DNA of 39,640 nt from Treponema sp. JC4 (GTDB taxonomy: Bacteria; Spirochaetota; Spirochaetia; Treponematales; Treponemataceae), in contig NZ_AJGU01000023.1 in assembly GCF_000260795.1 (NCBI RefSeq), positions 1 through 39,640 of the forward strand. The letters are read 5' to 3'. Shown here one piece after another: positions 24,914 through 34,090 of this stretch; position 1 is the stretch's first letter, and each line of letters begins with the position of its first letter. Under the pieces are notes generated by a model. The model made no database searches, had not been told where the DNA came from, and saw only the letters and a program-made list of their open reading frames with translations. The position numbers and the translations under genes are program-made.

Positions 24914-25478
24914 ACTTACGGAAGCACAGAATTTAGTGCTTCTTCAAAAAGAAAAATTTCTTGTACGTCAGGCTCTTCACAATAATGCCGACGCTTTTTC
25001 CCTGCTTGTTGCAATGAATAAAAAGCGGGTTGAAGCAGTCGGCAGAAAATTTTTTAACGACATAACTGATATAGAAGATTTTGTTCAGGAAGTTTTTATT
25101 AAGGCATATAAAAATCTTTCCAGTTTTAAGGGAAAGAGCCTTTTTTCAACCTGGATTACCCGCATTGCCTTTACAACCGCAATAAATCAAAAAAAATCAT
25201 TCAAAATTACAGATTCCTTTGAAGGACAGGAAGATTTTTTACCTTCCTATTACGACAGCCCGGAAAACGAACAGATAAAGGCTCTTACAAGAGAAGCAAT
25301 TAATGAGGCTGTTCAGACCCTGCCGGAAAATTATGCTGTCTGCATAAAAATGTTTTTCTATCTTGATATGAATCAGGAAGATATTTCGGAAATGACAGGT
25401 ATTCCAATAAATACCGTAAAATCAAATATATTCAGAGCAAAAAAAATACTGAGCGAAAAGCTTGGAGGTCTATTATGA
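24903..25478 (+). CDS. ECF-type RNA polymerase sigma factor
   Basis: Sigma-70 family factor of 191 aa. Region 2 spans about residues 25-95, with DIEDFVQEVFIKAYKNLSSF as the 2.2-2.3 helices and FSTWITRIAFTTAINQKK as the 2.4 DNA-contact part. Region 4 spans about 125-188, with LPENYAVCIKMFFYLDMNQE and ISEMTGIPINTVKSNIFRAK as the helix-turn-helix. Region 3 is missing, as in group 4 factors. The gene overlaps the membrane-protein gene before it by 11 bp and the anti-sigma gene after it by 4 bp (ATGA), so the three are one translationally coupled operon. Its regulon is unknown, and no obvious ECF promoter of its own was identified. Confidence 0.92.
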   Translation: MKNKLTEAQNLVLLQKEKFLVRQALHNNADAFSLLVAMNKKRVEAVGRKFFNDITDIEDFVQEVFIKAYKNLSSFKGKSLFSTWITRIAFTTAINQKKSFKITDSFEGQEDFLPSYYDSPENEQIKALTREAINEAVQTLPENYAVCIKMFFYLDMNQEDISEMTGIPINTVKSNIFRAKKILSEKLGGLL

Positions 25479-25936
25479 AAGAAAAATGCAGTCACATTAT
25501 GGAAAAATTCTACGAAGCCGACAAAAATCAGCTGCTTTCTCCATCCGTTTCTTTTCATCTTCTTACCTGTAAGGAATGCCGTGCAAGGGTAAGGCTTCTT
25601 ACTCAGGCAGAAAAACTTGCCTCACAGGAACTGAAGGAAAAGGTTGATGCAGATTCAGAAGAAGTTACTAGAATTGTAAAGCTTGCAATGCAGAAGCAGA
25701 AGGATTATATCAAGGTTTCCTTTACAAGCTGGGGAATCAGTGGCTTTTTCCTTCTTGTATTCTGTATTCTTTTGAGTTTTGTTTCTAACGGAACAAATCC
25801 ATTGATTGAATTTGCTGCAAGTATTTTTTCTGGCCTTTTGCTTTCTTTCTACATCATGTCTTTCATCGGTTCTAATCTTGATATTTTTGTTAAGAAAACC
25901 AGAAAATTTAATGCAGGAAGTTTGCTTTCTGTGTAG
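25475..25936 (+). CDS. Zinc-finger anti-sigma factor, membrane-bound
   Basis: Protein of 153 aa. The zinc anti-sigma motif HLLTCKEC (His28, Cys32, Cys35) lies in the cytoplasmic N-terminal part, with Cys5/His7 as a possible fourth ligand. Two predicted membrane helices follow (about 86-107, ISGFFLLVFCILLSFV, and 114-136, AASIFSGLLLSFYIMSFIG), with a short tail. It overlaps the sigma gene by 4 bp (ATGA). I infer that it holds the sigma factor at the membrane until a signal arrives. The very short external loop suggests that the signal is sensed within the membrane or by the third protein of the operon. Confidence 0.8.
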   Translation: MKEKCSHIMEKFYEADKNQLLSPSVSFHLLTCKECRARVRLLTQAEKLASQELKEKVDADSEEVTRIVKLAMQKQKDYIKVSFTSWGISGFFLLVFCILLSFVSNGTNPLIEFAASIFSGLLLSFYIMSFIGSNLDIFVKKTRKFNAGSLLSV

Positions 25937-25943
25937 AAATCGC

Positions 25944-25949
25944 TATAAT
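25944..25949 (+). promoter_or_regulatory. -10 box upstream of the CMP kinase gene
   Basis: TATAAT with a predicted start near 25956 and a leader of about 50 nt that contains the hairpin at 25971-25988 and the ribosome binding site CAGGAG at 25995-26000. Confidence 0.45.
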
Positions 25950-25970
25950 TTATTTTGCTATTAAACACCG

Positions 25971-25988
25971 GCTGCTCTGACCGGCAGC
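25971..25988 (+). other. Hairpin with TCTGACCG loop in CMP kinase leader
   Basis: GCTGC and GCAGC pair around the loop TCTGACCG, followed by TTTACACA and the ribosome binding site. A hairpin with the same loop, different stem bases and the same TTACACA flank occurs at 29517-29536. Confidence 0.5.
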
Positions 25989-26005
25989 TTTACACAGGAG
26001 CAAGT

Positions 26006-26557
26006 ATGTCATACAAAATCAAAAACGAACTTCGCGTTGCAATCAGCGGAAAATCTGGCTGTGGAAATACTACAGTTTCAACTATGCTTGCAGATGCATT
26101 AAAAATTAAGCTGATTAATTATACTTTCCGTCAGCTTGCGGCAGAAAAAGGACTTACTCTTGCTCAGGTTATTGAAAATGCCAAAACAGACGACAGCTAT
26201 GATCAGTATGTAGACAATCATCAGGTTGAACTTGCAAGGGCAGAAAACTGTGTACTGGGAAGCCGTCTTGCAATCTGGATGCTCAAGGAAGCTGATTTTA
26301 AAGTTTACCTTTTTGCAAGTGATGAAGTTCGTGCAAAGCGTATTTTAGAGCGCGAGGGCGGAGACCTTGAAGAAATTAAAAACTTTACTGCAATGCGCGA
26401 CAGTGAAGACAGCCGCCGCTACAAAAAACTCTATAATATCGATAACAATCAGTATGACTTTGTAGACCTTTTTGTAGATACATCAAAATACAATCCGGAA
26501 GAGATTGTAAAGCTGATTTTAGACGAGCTTAAAAAGAAAAATCTGATTACAGAGTAA
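26006..26557 (+). CDS. cmk: CMP/dCMP kinase, archaeal type
   Basis: Nucleoside monophosphate kinase-like protein of 183 aa. The P-loop GKSGCGNTT lies at residues 15-23, after the first strand LRVAIS, and a lid-like segment with DEVRAKRILEREGGD follows near 100-120. The short length and the NTT variant match the archaeal-type cytidylate kinases (Cytidylate_kin2) that spirochaetes use. It would phosphorylate CMP and dCMP for RNA and DNA synthesis. I chose ATG 26006 because CAGGAG is five bases in front; an earlier in-frame ATG at 25955 lies at the predicted transcription start. It is a single-gene unit that converges with the chemoreceptor gene over a shared terminator. A related small-kinase function cannot be excluded. 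Confidence 0.82.
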   Translation: MSYKIKNELRVAISGKSGCGNTTVSTMLADALKIKLINYTFRQLAAEKGLTLAQVIENAKTDDSYDQYVDNHQVELARAENCVLGSRLAIWMLKEADFKVYLFASDEVRAKRILEREGGDLEEIKNFTAMRDSEDSRRYKKLYNIDNNQYDFVDLFVDTSKYNPEEIVKLILDELKKKNLITE

Positions 26558-26561
26558 AAAA

Positions 26562-26583
26562 AAGGCGGCTTGTGGGCCGCCTT
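26562..26583. terminator. Bidirectional terminator between cmk and chemoreceptor genes
   Basis: AAGGCGGC pairs with GCCGCCTT around TTGTGG. An A-run precedes the stem and AATTTTT follows it, so it can act on both strands. Confidence 0.85.
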
Positions 26584-26588
26584 AATTT

Positions 26589-28784
26589 TTATACCTTAAA
26601 TTTCCTTACTGCGTTTCCAAGACTTGCAAGGTTTTCGCTATTCTGGTGAGTCAGTTCATTTACATTATTCATTGACTTGTTAATGCTTTCAATACCGATA
26701 CTCATTTCTTCCATACTGCAGGTAATTTCTTCTGTAAGGCGGCTTAAATTGTCCATCTTTTCTGCAGCCTGCAGGGTTTCACTCTGCATGATATCGCCGC
26801 CTTCCTTTACGTGAACGGTAATATCATTAATCTGCTTCATTGCTGTAAGAACCTGACTTCCGCCTTCTGACTGTTCCTGCATAGCGTGCAGAATAGTTGT
26901 TTCCTGCTGAGATACCTTCTGAATGTATTCAAAAATCTGATTGAAAATTTCCTGCATGTGTTTTGCAGATTCAGCAACCTGATCAATAGATTCGCTTACT
27001 TCTTTAAGGTTTGTAGTAATCTTCTTACCCTGATTGTTTGAGTCTTCTGCAAGTTTTCGGATTTCGTCTGCAACTACGCTGAAGCCTTTTCCGCTTTCGC
27101 CGGCATGGGCAGCTTCAATTGCTGCGTTCATGGCAAGAAGGTTAGTCTGGCTTGCAATATTCTGAATTACGCTGCTGGCTTCAAGAAGAATCTTTGACTG
27201 CTCCTGAATCTTAAGGGTTGCCTGTACTGTTCCGTCGATGTTAGTTCTTCCCGCATCAGTTGATTTTTCAAGTTCACTGATAGTTCCGCTGTTTTTATTC
27301 AGGATTGAAGTTACAGACTGAATATTTGCAACCATTTCTTCAATTGCTGAAGAAGATTCAATTACACTAGAACTCTGAGATTGAATTGTTGCAATAAGGT
27401 CATTTACGCTGGAAGTAATTCGCTGCATTGAAGTTGCAGCATCCTGAACGTTAGTTCCCTGCATCTGAACCTGGCGGTTAACGCTTTCGATATTTGAAGT
27501 AATTTCGTTGGCAGAAGCCGCTGTATCATTCATGTTGTCGCCAAGTTCCTGACCATGATGGGTCATCTGCTCAGAAACATCTTTTACCTGGCGGATAGAA
27601 TCCTGAATTTTTTCAATTGTCTTGTTGAAGTAGGTGTACATCTGGCCAAGTTCATTCTGATTCTTTACATTCATGCGGACTGTAAGGTCACCGTCGCCCT
27701 GGGCAATGTTTTTCATTGCGGCAACTCCCTTGTTCATTTCCTTTACAACGCGGCGGATAATCAGATAGGCAAGGCCGATTACAATAATCAGGGTGAAGGC
27801 AAAAATAATCATTACAATTGCACGGATTCTTGCAGCGGCAGCTCCCACTTCATTGTCTGGAACCGTTACTCCCAGGTACCAGACTTCCTTTGCGCCTTCT
27901 ACTGTAAGAGGTTTGTAAACTTTAATTACGCTGACTCCGTTATCTTTTGCAGGATAACCGAAGGGGGTAAGATTTGTTGCGGCTTGTGTAAACATAGAAC
28001 CTGTAGTGCTGTTTGTGTAGTCCGGATTAGGCTGGCCTTCAAGGCTTTCATCCTTTGTAACGGCAATAGTTCCTGTGTGAGAAGTGAGGGAAAGGTAGCC
28101 ATTTTGGAAAATCTGAGCATCTTTTAAAAGGGCAGAAAGGGCATCAAGCGACATGTCAACGCCCAGCATTCCGACAGTCTGATTCTGTCTGTTGTGGATT
28201 GGGAAGGCAACGCCGCAAACCCAGATTTCTTTTCCGCCGACTTCATAAAGGTTTGGCTCAATAAGAATACCCCGGTTTGCCTTCATAGGCTCTTCATACC
28301 AGAAGCTTCCTTCATAATCTGTAAGGGCACAGCAGGCAATTTCCTTTCCATCGTTAGTCCAGTAAGGAATAAGACGGCCTGTTTCATCGTAAGTGTCGTC
28401 ATAATTTGCAAATTCAGCATCACGACCGTCCAGCATGTTTGACTTAAAAATACAGTAGGCGTCTACAAGACCTGGATTAAGTTCAAGTGTATGTTTTAAA
28501 AGATTGTTAATATAATCGCGGCGGTTGTTTTTAGGAATATCTTCAAAGCCTTCAATTGAAGCCTGAAGGGTTTTTGCAATACTGAATTCATTTGAAAGGA
28601 TTTTTTCGGTACTTTCACCATAGCGGGCTGAGGTCATATCAAGATACTGAATTGAAACCTGCTGAAGTGAATTATCTACAGACCGTCTGATAAAGATGGC
28701 ACACAAAGTTAAGAGGATAAGAAGTACAGCACCAATAGAAATTGAAAGCTGACGGCTGATGCTCTTTGTAAAAAAGTTTGTCAT
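26589..28784 (-). CDS. Methyl-accepting chemotaxis protein with dCache sensor
   Basis: Inner-membrane chemoreceptor of 731 aa. Transmembrane helix 1 is at about 13-33 and helix 2 at about 321-344. The periplasmic part between them has dCache features ([20 protein letters not shown] and [13 protein letters not shown]), a fold that commonly binds amino acids, carboxylates or other small ligands. A HAMP domain follows (about 340-395), then the long coiled-coil signalling domain with the highly conserved hairpin tip ([33 protein letters not shown]) that contacts CheA/CheW. A strong ribosome binding site (CAGGAG) precedes the start. There is no CheR-binding pentapeptide at the C-terminus (it ends NAVRKFKV). 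The ligand is unknown; a link with sugar uptake nearby is only positional. Confidence 0.96.
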   Translation of the reverse strand: MTNFFTKSISRQLSISIGAVLLILLTLCAIFIRRSVDNSLQQVSIQYLDMTSARYGESTEKILSNEFSIAKTLQASIEGFEDIPKNNRRDYINNLLKHTLELNPGLVDAYCIFKSNMLDGRDAEFANYDDTYDETGRLIPYWTNDGKEIACCALTDYEGSFWYEEPMKANRGILIEPNLYEVGGKEIWVCGVAFPIHNRQNQTVGMLGVDMSLDALSALLKDAQIFQNGYLSLTSHTGTIAVTKDESLEGQPNPDYTNSTTGSMFTQAATNLTPFGYPAKDNGVSVIKVYKPLTVEGAKEVWYLGVTVPDNEVGAAAARIRAIVMIIFAFTLIIVIGLAYLIIRRVVKEMNKGVAAMKNIAQGDGDLTVRMNVKNQNELGQMYTYFNKTIEKIQDSIRQVKDVSEQMTHHGQELGDNMNDTAASANEITSNIESVNRQVQMQGTNVQDAATSMQRITSSVNDLIATIQSQSSSVIESSSAIEEMVANIQSVTSILNKNSGTISELEKSTDAGRTNIDGTVQATLKIQEQSKILLEASSVIQNIASQTNLLAMNAAIEAAHAGESGKGFSVVADEIRKLAEDSNNQGKKITTNLKEVSESIDQVAESAKHMQEIFNQIFEYIQKVSQQETTILHAMQEQSEGGSQVLTAMKQINDITVHVKEGGDIMQSETLQAAEKMDNLSRLTEEITCSMEEMSIGIESINKSMNNVNELTHQNSENLASLGNAVRKFKV

Positions 28785-28904
28785 AGTAAATCTCCTGTGT
28801 ATCAGTAATATGGCAACTTTATTATTAAATAAAATTATAAAATAGAAAAATTTATCTGTAAAATTATTTCTTCTATAGATAAGGATTTTTTTATAAAAAA
28901 CTGC

Positions 28905-28910
28905 TATATT
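28905..28910 (+). promoter_or_regulatory. Leaderless -10 box of the phosphatase gene
   Basis: TATATT followed by six bases and the ATG at 28917. No ribosome binding site lies before the start. Confidence 0.45.
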
Positions 28911-28916
28911 GTTGTC

Positions 28917-29510
28917 ATGGAATTGTACTTAGTTCGGCATGGCTTAACAGTCTGGAATGCTGCCGGAAAACTTCAGGGAAATACTGATATAGAACTTAAT
29001 GAAGCTGGACGCGAAGCTGCCGGTCAGCTTGGAAAAAAACTTGATGACCTTGATTTTGATGTCATTTATTCATCTCCCTTAATCCGCGCCTATGAAACCG
29101 CCTGTCTTATCCGCGGTCATAAAAATATTCCAATTATCCGCGACCAAAGGCTTAGAGAGCTTTCTTTTGGAGAAAAAGAAGGAGTCTGCTACACAGAATG
29201 GAACAGTCCCGAAAGTCCCTATCACTATTTCTTTACAGAGCCAGATAAGTATTGTCCGCCTCCTAAGGGTGAAAGCCTTGAAGAGCTATGTTTGCGTACA
29301 AAAGATTTTATTCAGACGGTTCTGGAAAAGGACTGGCAGAAATTTAAGAGGGTTATGATTGTTGCCCACGGAGCCTTAAATAAAGGAATTATGTGCTATC
29401 TTGAAGGAAATGATAAGGCTCACTTCTGGGGAAAAGGCTTACAGAAAAACTGTCAGGCTTCGATTTTTGAATATGACGGCAGCAAGTGGAGAAAACTTAC
29501 TGACGATTAG
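28917..29510 (+). CDS. Histidine phosphatase family protein (phosphoglycerate mutase-like)
   Basis: Cytoplasmic protein of 197 aa. The catalytic motif [10 protein letters not shown] is at residues 5-14 with His8 as the phospho-acceptor; [28 protein letters not shown] and [10 protein letters not shown] (second catalytic His) complete the family pattern. The length and the absence of extra insertions fit broad-specificity phosphatases (GpmB/CobC/PhoE-like) better than the 2,3-bisphosphoglycerate-dependent mutase GpmA, which is about 250 aa. The substrate is not predictable. The gene is divergent from the chemoreceptor and converges with the diguanylate cyclase gene. Confidence 0.93.
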   Translation: MELYLVRHGLTVWNAAGKLQGNTDIELNEAGREAAGQLGKKLDDLDFDVIYSSPLIRAYETACLIRGHKNIPIIRDQRLRELSFGEKEGVCYTEWNSPESPYHYFFTEPDKYCPPPKGESLEELCLRTKDFIQTVLEKDWQKFKRVMIVAHGALNKGIMCYLEGNDKAHFWGKGLQKNCQASIFEYDGSKWRKLTDD

Positions 29511-29516
29511 AATGCT

Positions 29517-29536
29517 GCGGGTTCTGACCGGCCCGC
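29517..29536 (+). other. Hairpin with TCTGACCG loop after the phosphatase gene
   Basis: GCGGGT and GCCCGC pair (terminal G-U) around TCTGACCG, followed by TTACACA. It matches the element at 25971-25988 in loop and 3' flank while the stem bases differ. It lies between convergent genes and may be a terminator, although no T-run follows. Confidence 0.5.
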
Positions 29537-29545
29537 TTACACATA

Positions 29546-31462
29546 TCAAATTAACTCTTCCAGTCCCTTGTGGCTTGAATAAGATGATTCTGAGCCCTGC
29601 TGCAAATCGCTGTTCCAGATTATAAAATTGTTTTTACCGCCTTTTTTTACGTTGTAAAGGGCATTATCGGCGCGGTCAAAAAGCTCTTCGTAACTTGTTC
29701 CGTGTTCCGGATATATAGAAATTCCGATACTTGCAGAAATCTCTACATATTTATCTTCATTAAAGTACATTTCGTTCAGAATTTCACAGAGGTCAGAAAC
29801 CTTTTCGTTTAAGTGCATGATACATTCGCTAAGCGGCATGTTTTTATCAAAAATTACAAAGGCAGAGAATTCATCGCCGCCGATTCTTCCAAGAAAATCC
29901 TGAATAGAGAAAATCAGGGAAATCTTTTTTGCCGTATCACTGATTGCTGCATCACCCATGGAATGTCCCAGAGTATCGTTTATCATTTTAAAATTGTCCA
30001 GGTCAATAATTAAAAGGGCGCAGGTCTGTTCTGTATTTTTTGCAATATGAGCGCTGACTTTATTTTCAAAACTGCCCTTGTTTAAAAGTCCTGAAAGAGA
30101 ATCGTATTCAGCCTTATGCATAAGTTCCTGTTCTTTCAGCATCTGCTTGTTTACGTTTGTAAAGGAAGCAAGGCTTCTTACAGGCTTATGATCTTCATCA
30201 AAAATAGGGAGGTTTTTAACCCTGAACCAGTTGTATTCGCCATCGGAGCACATAAGACGGAATTCGGCCTGGTATTCCGTAAAATTGTCAAAGGCTGCTT
30301 TTTTCAGTTCTTTTATTACGTGCTTATCATCATGATGAATGTTTTTTGTAAATTCGGCAAAGGTTGCGAAATCTGTTTTCTGAAGGCTTTTTCCAAAAAC
30401 AAAGTTTGTATCGCCGCTGTAGGAAATGCTTTTTTCAAGAAGATTAATATCAAGAACTACAGATTTGTTGCTGTCGTAAATTTTTGTAAGTCCTTCGTTC
30501 TTTGTTTTTACAAGTTCAGTTTTTCTCTCTGCAAGTAAAATAAGCACAATTGAAAGAATCAAAAGAACCGACATTATTGCAGAAAGCCCTGTCGAAATCT
30601 TTTTTGTAACTGAAATTCGGGCATCAATGTCATCAGTTTTAATGATAGTAAGAAGATACCAGCTGTTCATATTCAGCGGAGTATAGGAACAGAAGCGTCT
30701 GGCGCCATATGAATAGTATTCCAGAATACCTTCTTTTTGATTTCTCAAATCCTCTGAATATTTCATAAACTGACTTTCACTGCAGCATTTGTTTTTAATT
30801 AAAAAGATATTAAAGTTGTTTCCGAAGAGGTTTTTATTTTCTGTATTTGTAAAAATGATGTGGCCGTTACTTTCAACAATCATGAAAAAGCCTTTTGAAT
30901 TCTTAAAATGGGCAGAAAGGGTATTGTTCAACTTTAAGAGGTTCATTATTCCGCAGACCATTCCGCAAGTCTTATCATCCTTAATTACCGGAACTGAAAG
31001 AATGAAGGAGGGGAAACGTCTTGAATCTATTGCCAAAGTTCTGGAAATTGTTCTTGTTCCAGAAAACATAGTCCGCCTGAAATAATCTGTTTTAGATACG
31101 TTACCAAAGCTCTGTCCTTCGTTCCCAAAGGTTTCTCCGTCTTCATCTGCAAAATAGAGGGTTGAAAAGTCGGTTTTATTTGAAAAATGCTGAATAAGGG
31201 CGGTGGTAGCCTTATCATTTGTGGTGTCTATGTAAGAAAAGCCTTCTGCAATAGCGTCAAGAAGGTCAAAGTTTTCCTGAATTTTTAAGTCAAAGAGGGT
31301 GGAATACAGATTTGTTGTCTCTTCCAGTGAAGTCCAGGTTAAACTTTTCATAATACGAGTAAGGGATAACCTGTATGCAATCATAGAAAAGGCGAAGATT
31401 ACAACTGAAAGCGAAAGTAAAATTATTTGCAGCGTCTTGCTTTTTTTTAGCCCCATTGCCAT
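29546..31462 (-). CDS. Diguanylate cyclase with Cache and PAS domains
   Basis: Membrane protein of 638 aa that should make cyclic di-GMP. A first membrane helix lies at about 10-30, a periplasmic Cache-type sensor region at about 40-285, and a second helix at about 290-312 (LSAIMSVLLILSIVLILLA). A PAS domain follows (about 330-440, ending in a PAC-like YNWFRVKNLPIFDEDHKPV), then the GGDEF domain from about 455. The active-site motif GGDEF is intact at residues 528-532. The product-inhibition site (RxxD, nine to six residues before GGDEF) reads SIQD, so its Arg is missing. There is no EAL domain. A TAAAAT box lies seven bases before the ATG. Confidence 0.95.
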   Translation of the reverse strand: MAMGLKKSKTLQIILLSLSVVIFAFSMIAYRLSLTRIMKSLTWTSLEETTNLYSTLFDLKIQENFDLLDAIAEGFSYIDTTNDKATTALIQHFSNKTDFSTLYFADEDGETFGNEGQSFGNVSKTDYFRRTMFSGTRTISRTLAIDSRRFPSFILSVPVIKDDKTCGMVCGIMNLLKLNNTLSAHFKNSKGFFMIVESNGHIIFTNTENKNLFGNNFNIFLIKNKCCSESQFMKYSEDLRNQKEGILEYYSYGARRFCSYTPLNMNSWYLLTIIKTDDIDARISVTKKISTGLSAIMSVLLILSIVLILLAERKTELVKTKNEGLTKIYDSNKSVVLDINLLEKSISYSGDTNFVFGKSLQKTDFATFAEFTKNIHHDDKHVIKELKKAAFDNFTEYQAEFRLMCSDGEYNWFRVKNLPIFDEDHKPVRSLASFTNVNKQMLKEQELMHKAEYDSLSGLLNKGSFENKVSAHIAKNTEQTCALLIIDLDNFKMINDTLGHSMGDAAISDTAKKISLIFSIQDFLGRIGGDEFSAFVIFDKNMPLSECIMHLNEKVSDLCEILNEMYFNEDKYVEISASIGISIYPEHGTSYEELFDRADNALYNVKKGGKNNFIIWNSDLQQGSESSYSSHKGLEELI

Positions 31463-31505
31463 TCATATAATTTTACTACCAAAAAAAATATCCGTAAATA
31501 AAATT

Positions 31506-32843
31506 TTACATCTGAAGTTTTTTGATTTTTTCAAAGGTTTTTCTGGCGTAGGCTTTTACCCGGTCTGGATTTGAAGCGTAAACAAAGTCTGCTAGAATCT
31601 GCTTTCCTATTGTATTATAAGCATTTTTTCCCATAAAGCGGCAAATTTCGTAGACGGCGTCGCAGAAAGAAACTATTATATCTTCATTCCGCTTGTTTAA
31701 GTTCTTTGCCCGTGTCTGAATTGCAGATAAAACCAGATAGTCAGGGTCATAGGCGCAGTTTCCGTATTCTTTTAAGGCGGTTTTTAATACTGCCGTACTT
31801 TTTGTGTGGGCTACAATGTCGGCAACTTTAATCGTGTAATCTGAACTTGCAAGAAGGGGAATCTGACTTAAAATGACAGAAAATTCCTTTGTATTTGCCT
31901 CATAAATTGAATATTCTTTTTGAGTGCCGAACTGGGCGATATTTATATCTTCTGAATAGGCATCAAGAATATTCATAAGTTCAGAGGAATAAAGGATTTC
32001 CTTTTCCCCGTAGTTTCCTGCCCTTAAAGCTTCTATTCTTTCTTCGCTGGTAACCTCTTTGTTCTTTCTGATATCTGTATTTATGCCGTTCAGATTATAG
32101 AGGGCTGCAGTAGGGCTTTTTGCAGATTTCTGTCCGATTTTTGCTTTCTTTGCGGTAAGACCTGATACCTGCTGTTCTTCATTAAAATAATAGTATTCCA
32201 GAGTCCAGTTATTTTTACAGATAAGGGCGTGTTTTTTGTCGTAAAAAAAAGCGTAGGCATAATCGCGGAAGTGTTTTTTTATGATTTCCTGATCTTGTGA
32301 AAAGGAGAAGGCAGGGGGATTTTTGTTTTCTGTATCCAGTTTTCCAAAAGGATTGATTTTTAAAAGGCCGGGGTTTACATCCGAACTCTTCTGCCACTTT
32401 TTTATTCCGTTAATTCCATAACAGGCAATCTGGTTTTCGTTATAAACATAGATTCTGCCGTCATCACCGCTCAGAACTTTTTCCGGCTTAAAATTGATTT
32501 CTGCTTCCCAGAGCCTGAGTCCGCTTGGGTTTATAAGGCTTACGGTATTATTAGAATTGTCTGAAAGAAGAAGAAATTCGTAATCGAGGGGAAAAATCTG
32601 ACATTCTCTTGGATGCGAGACTTCCTTTTCCCAGAGTTTTTTTCCTTCGTAGTTGAGACAGTCTATTTTACGGGCGTCTGTAATCACGCAAAAGCCGTAA
32701 TAAAACTTTGCAGGCTCAGTCAGCACTTTACCCGAAAGAACAGTCTGCCAGAGCATTACAGGCTTTTCCAGGGATTCGGTTTCCTCAGAAAAAAGGGAAG
32801 AAGAGTAAATCAAACATATCAGAAGGAAGAAAAACTTTTTCAT
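31506..32843 (-). CDS. Exported beta-propeller (PQQ-like repeat) protein
   Basis: Protein of 445 aa with a signal peptide (MKKFFFLLICLIYSSSLFS, then EE) and no clear lipobox. Residues about 30-200 have repeats of the form 'GxxLWExE', 'LINPSGLRLWEAEI', 'YGINGIKKWQK', typical of PQQ-like or WD-type beta-propeller blades. The C-terminal half (about 270-445) looks alpha-helical. There are too few blades for a full propeller. Its start overlaps the stop of the uracil methyltransferase gene by 4 bp (ATGA), so the two are co-transcribed; a functional link is not obvious. I do not know its function; a scaffold role in the cell envelope is possible. Confidence 0.75.
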   Translation of the reverse strand: MKKFFFLLICLIYSSSLFSEETESLEKPVMLWQTVLSGKVLTEPAKFYYGFCVITDARKIDCLNYEGKKLWEKEVSHPRECQIFPLDYEFLLLSDNSNNTVSLINPSGLRLWEAEINFKPEKVLSGDDGRIYVYNENQIACYGINGIKKWQKSSDVNPGLLKINPFGKLDTENKNPPAFSFSQDQEIIKKHFRDYAYAFFYDKKHALICKNNWTLEYYYFNEEQQVSGLTAKKAKIGQKSAKSPTAALYNLNGINTDIRKNKEVTSEERIEALRAGNYGEKEILYSSELMNILDAYSEDINIAQFGTQKEYSIYEANTKEFSVILSQIPLLASSDYTIKVADIVAHTKSTAVLKTALKEYGNCAYDPDYLVLSAIQTRAKNLNKRNEDIIVSFCDAVYEICRFMGKNAYNTIGKQILADFVYASNPDRVKAYARKTFEKIKKLQM

Positions 32844-34063
32844 TTTACAAATACCGCAAGACTTTCTATATGGCTGGTGTTAGGATAAAAATCAAGAAGA
32901 TAAATCGCTTCGAGCGAATAGCCGGCTGCAATCAGTTTTGCGCTGTCGCGGGCGTGGGTTGCAGGATCGCAGGAAAGAGAGCGAATCTGAGGAATTCCGC
33001 TTTTACAAAGATAATCGCAGACTTCTTTTTCCATTCCGGAACGCGGCGGGTCAATTACGCAGGCATCAAAGTCGCCGCACATAGAAGCGCAGTTTTTTAC
33101 CCAGTTTGCGCCGCTGAGTCCGTAACTTACGTGGCCTTTTCCTGCCATATTCTGCTCAGCAAAAACAAGGGCGTCTCGGTTGTGTTCAACTAAAACCACC
33201 TGATTAAACTTGTCTGCAAGGAAGGCTGAAATTGAACCGCAGCCTGAATACATATCAAGGACTCTTTCTCCAGCTCCAAGGGTGTCACAAATCAGTTTTA
33301 CAACTTTTTCAAAAACAAAAAGGTTAGACTGGAAAAATCCGCGAACGTCAAAGCTTAAATTCTTTCCACCAATGCAAACGGTAACTGTATTCTTTGGAGA
33401 AAGCATTGTTCCGCTAAAATATTTATTTTCCTTAAGTTTAAGCTTCTTTTTAGAAGAGCCTTTTACTACAATTCCGCTTTTTTTGCCATCGCCTGATTCG
33501 TCAGCAACTATAAGTTTTCCGCTGTTCTGGCCGTTACTTACCATAAAAGAGCTTCCAAAAAGGTGAGTGCGCCCTTTGCCCCGTTCTGCTGCCGGAGTTT
33601 CTTTAAGCCATGCGTTTACAGGTTCTTCTGCGCAAAGGCAGTTTTCTACCGGAATAATTACGTTTGCATTTTTCTGGCTGAGTCCCCCGTCGTTGAGCTG
33701 GAAGCGGCAGCGGTAATTTGTGTCGCGGTCGTAAACAATTTCTACCTTGTCAGAAATATCAATGCCGTTCTGCAGGAAAATATCTGTCAGCATCTGCTTG
33801 CGAAGTTCCCGCTGGTAAGCTGGCTCAATGTGCATCATATTGCAGCCACCACATTTTTCGTAATAAGGACATGCTGCTTTTACCCGGTGCTCACTTGGCT
33901 TTATGATATTTACAATTTCTGCGTTATTATAATCCCGCTTTTCTTCTGTGATTTTAATTTCCAGCTCTTCACCGGGCATAGTATATGGAATAAAAACGGT
34001 TTTTCCGTCGATTTTTGTTAAAGTTTTTCCACCAAAAACAATTTTATCTGTTATAATATTCAT
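32840..34063 (-). CDS. RNA uracil-5-methyltransferase, RlmD/TrmA family
   Basis: SAM-dependent enzyme of 407 aa that should methylate uracil C5 in 23S rRNA or tRNA. A TRAM-like RNA-binding domain lies at about 1-55. The iron-sulfur Cys set is CPYYEKCGGC (Cys65, 71, 74) plus Cys142 in VENCLCAEE. The SAM motif VLDMYSGCGSIS is at about 268-279, DPPRSG at 338-343, and the catalytic nucleophile Cys365 in SLSCDPATHARD with the general base Glu400 (HIESLAVF). The [4Fe-4S] ligands point to RlmD/RlmCD rather than TrmA. Target uridine cannot be assigned. The gene is divergent from the frameshifted hydrolase by 27 bp and overlaps the beta-propeller gene downstream. Confidence 0.93.
   Translation of the reverse strand: MNIITDKIVFGGKTLTKIDGKTVFIPYTMPGEELEIKITEEKRDYNNAEIVNIIKPSEHRVKAACPYYEKCGGCNMMHIEPAYQRELRKQMLTDIFLQNGIDISDKVEIVYDRDTNYRCRFQLNDGGLSQKNANVIIPVENCLCAEEPVNAWLKETPAAERGKGRTHLFGSSFMVSNGQNSGKLIVADESGDGKKSGIVVKGSSKKKLKLKENKYFSGTMLSPKNTVTVCIGGKNLSFDVRGFFQSNLFVFEKVVKLICDTLGAGERVLDMYSGCGSISAFLADKFNQVVLVEHNRDALVFAEQNMAGKGHVSYGLSGANWVKNCASMCGDFDACVIDPPRSGMEKEVCDYLCKSGIPQIRSLSCDPATHARDSAKLIAAGYSLEAIYLLDFYPNTSHIESLAVFVK
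34052..34057 (+). promoter_or_regulatory. -10 box upstream of the hydrolase
   Basis: TATAAT, inside the first codons of the divergent methyltransferase gene. The predicted start near 34064 gives a 27-nt leader with TGGAGAAAG at 34080-34088. Confidence 0.4.
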
Positions 34064-34090
34064 ATCTTAATTTAACATTTTGGAGAAAGT

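Noticed and set aside
27555-28127. Plus-strand open frame of 190 codons inside the chemoreceptor gene
   Set aside because: Fully antisense to a chemoreceptor with all domains intact; the composition (many Cys/His/Asn) is that of a reverse-strand shadow.
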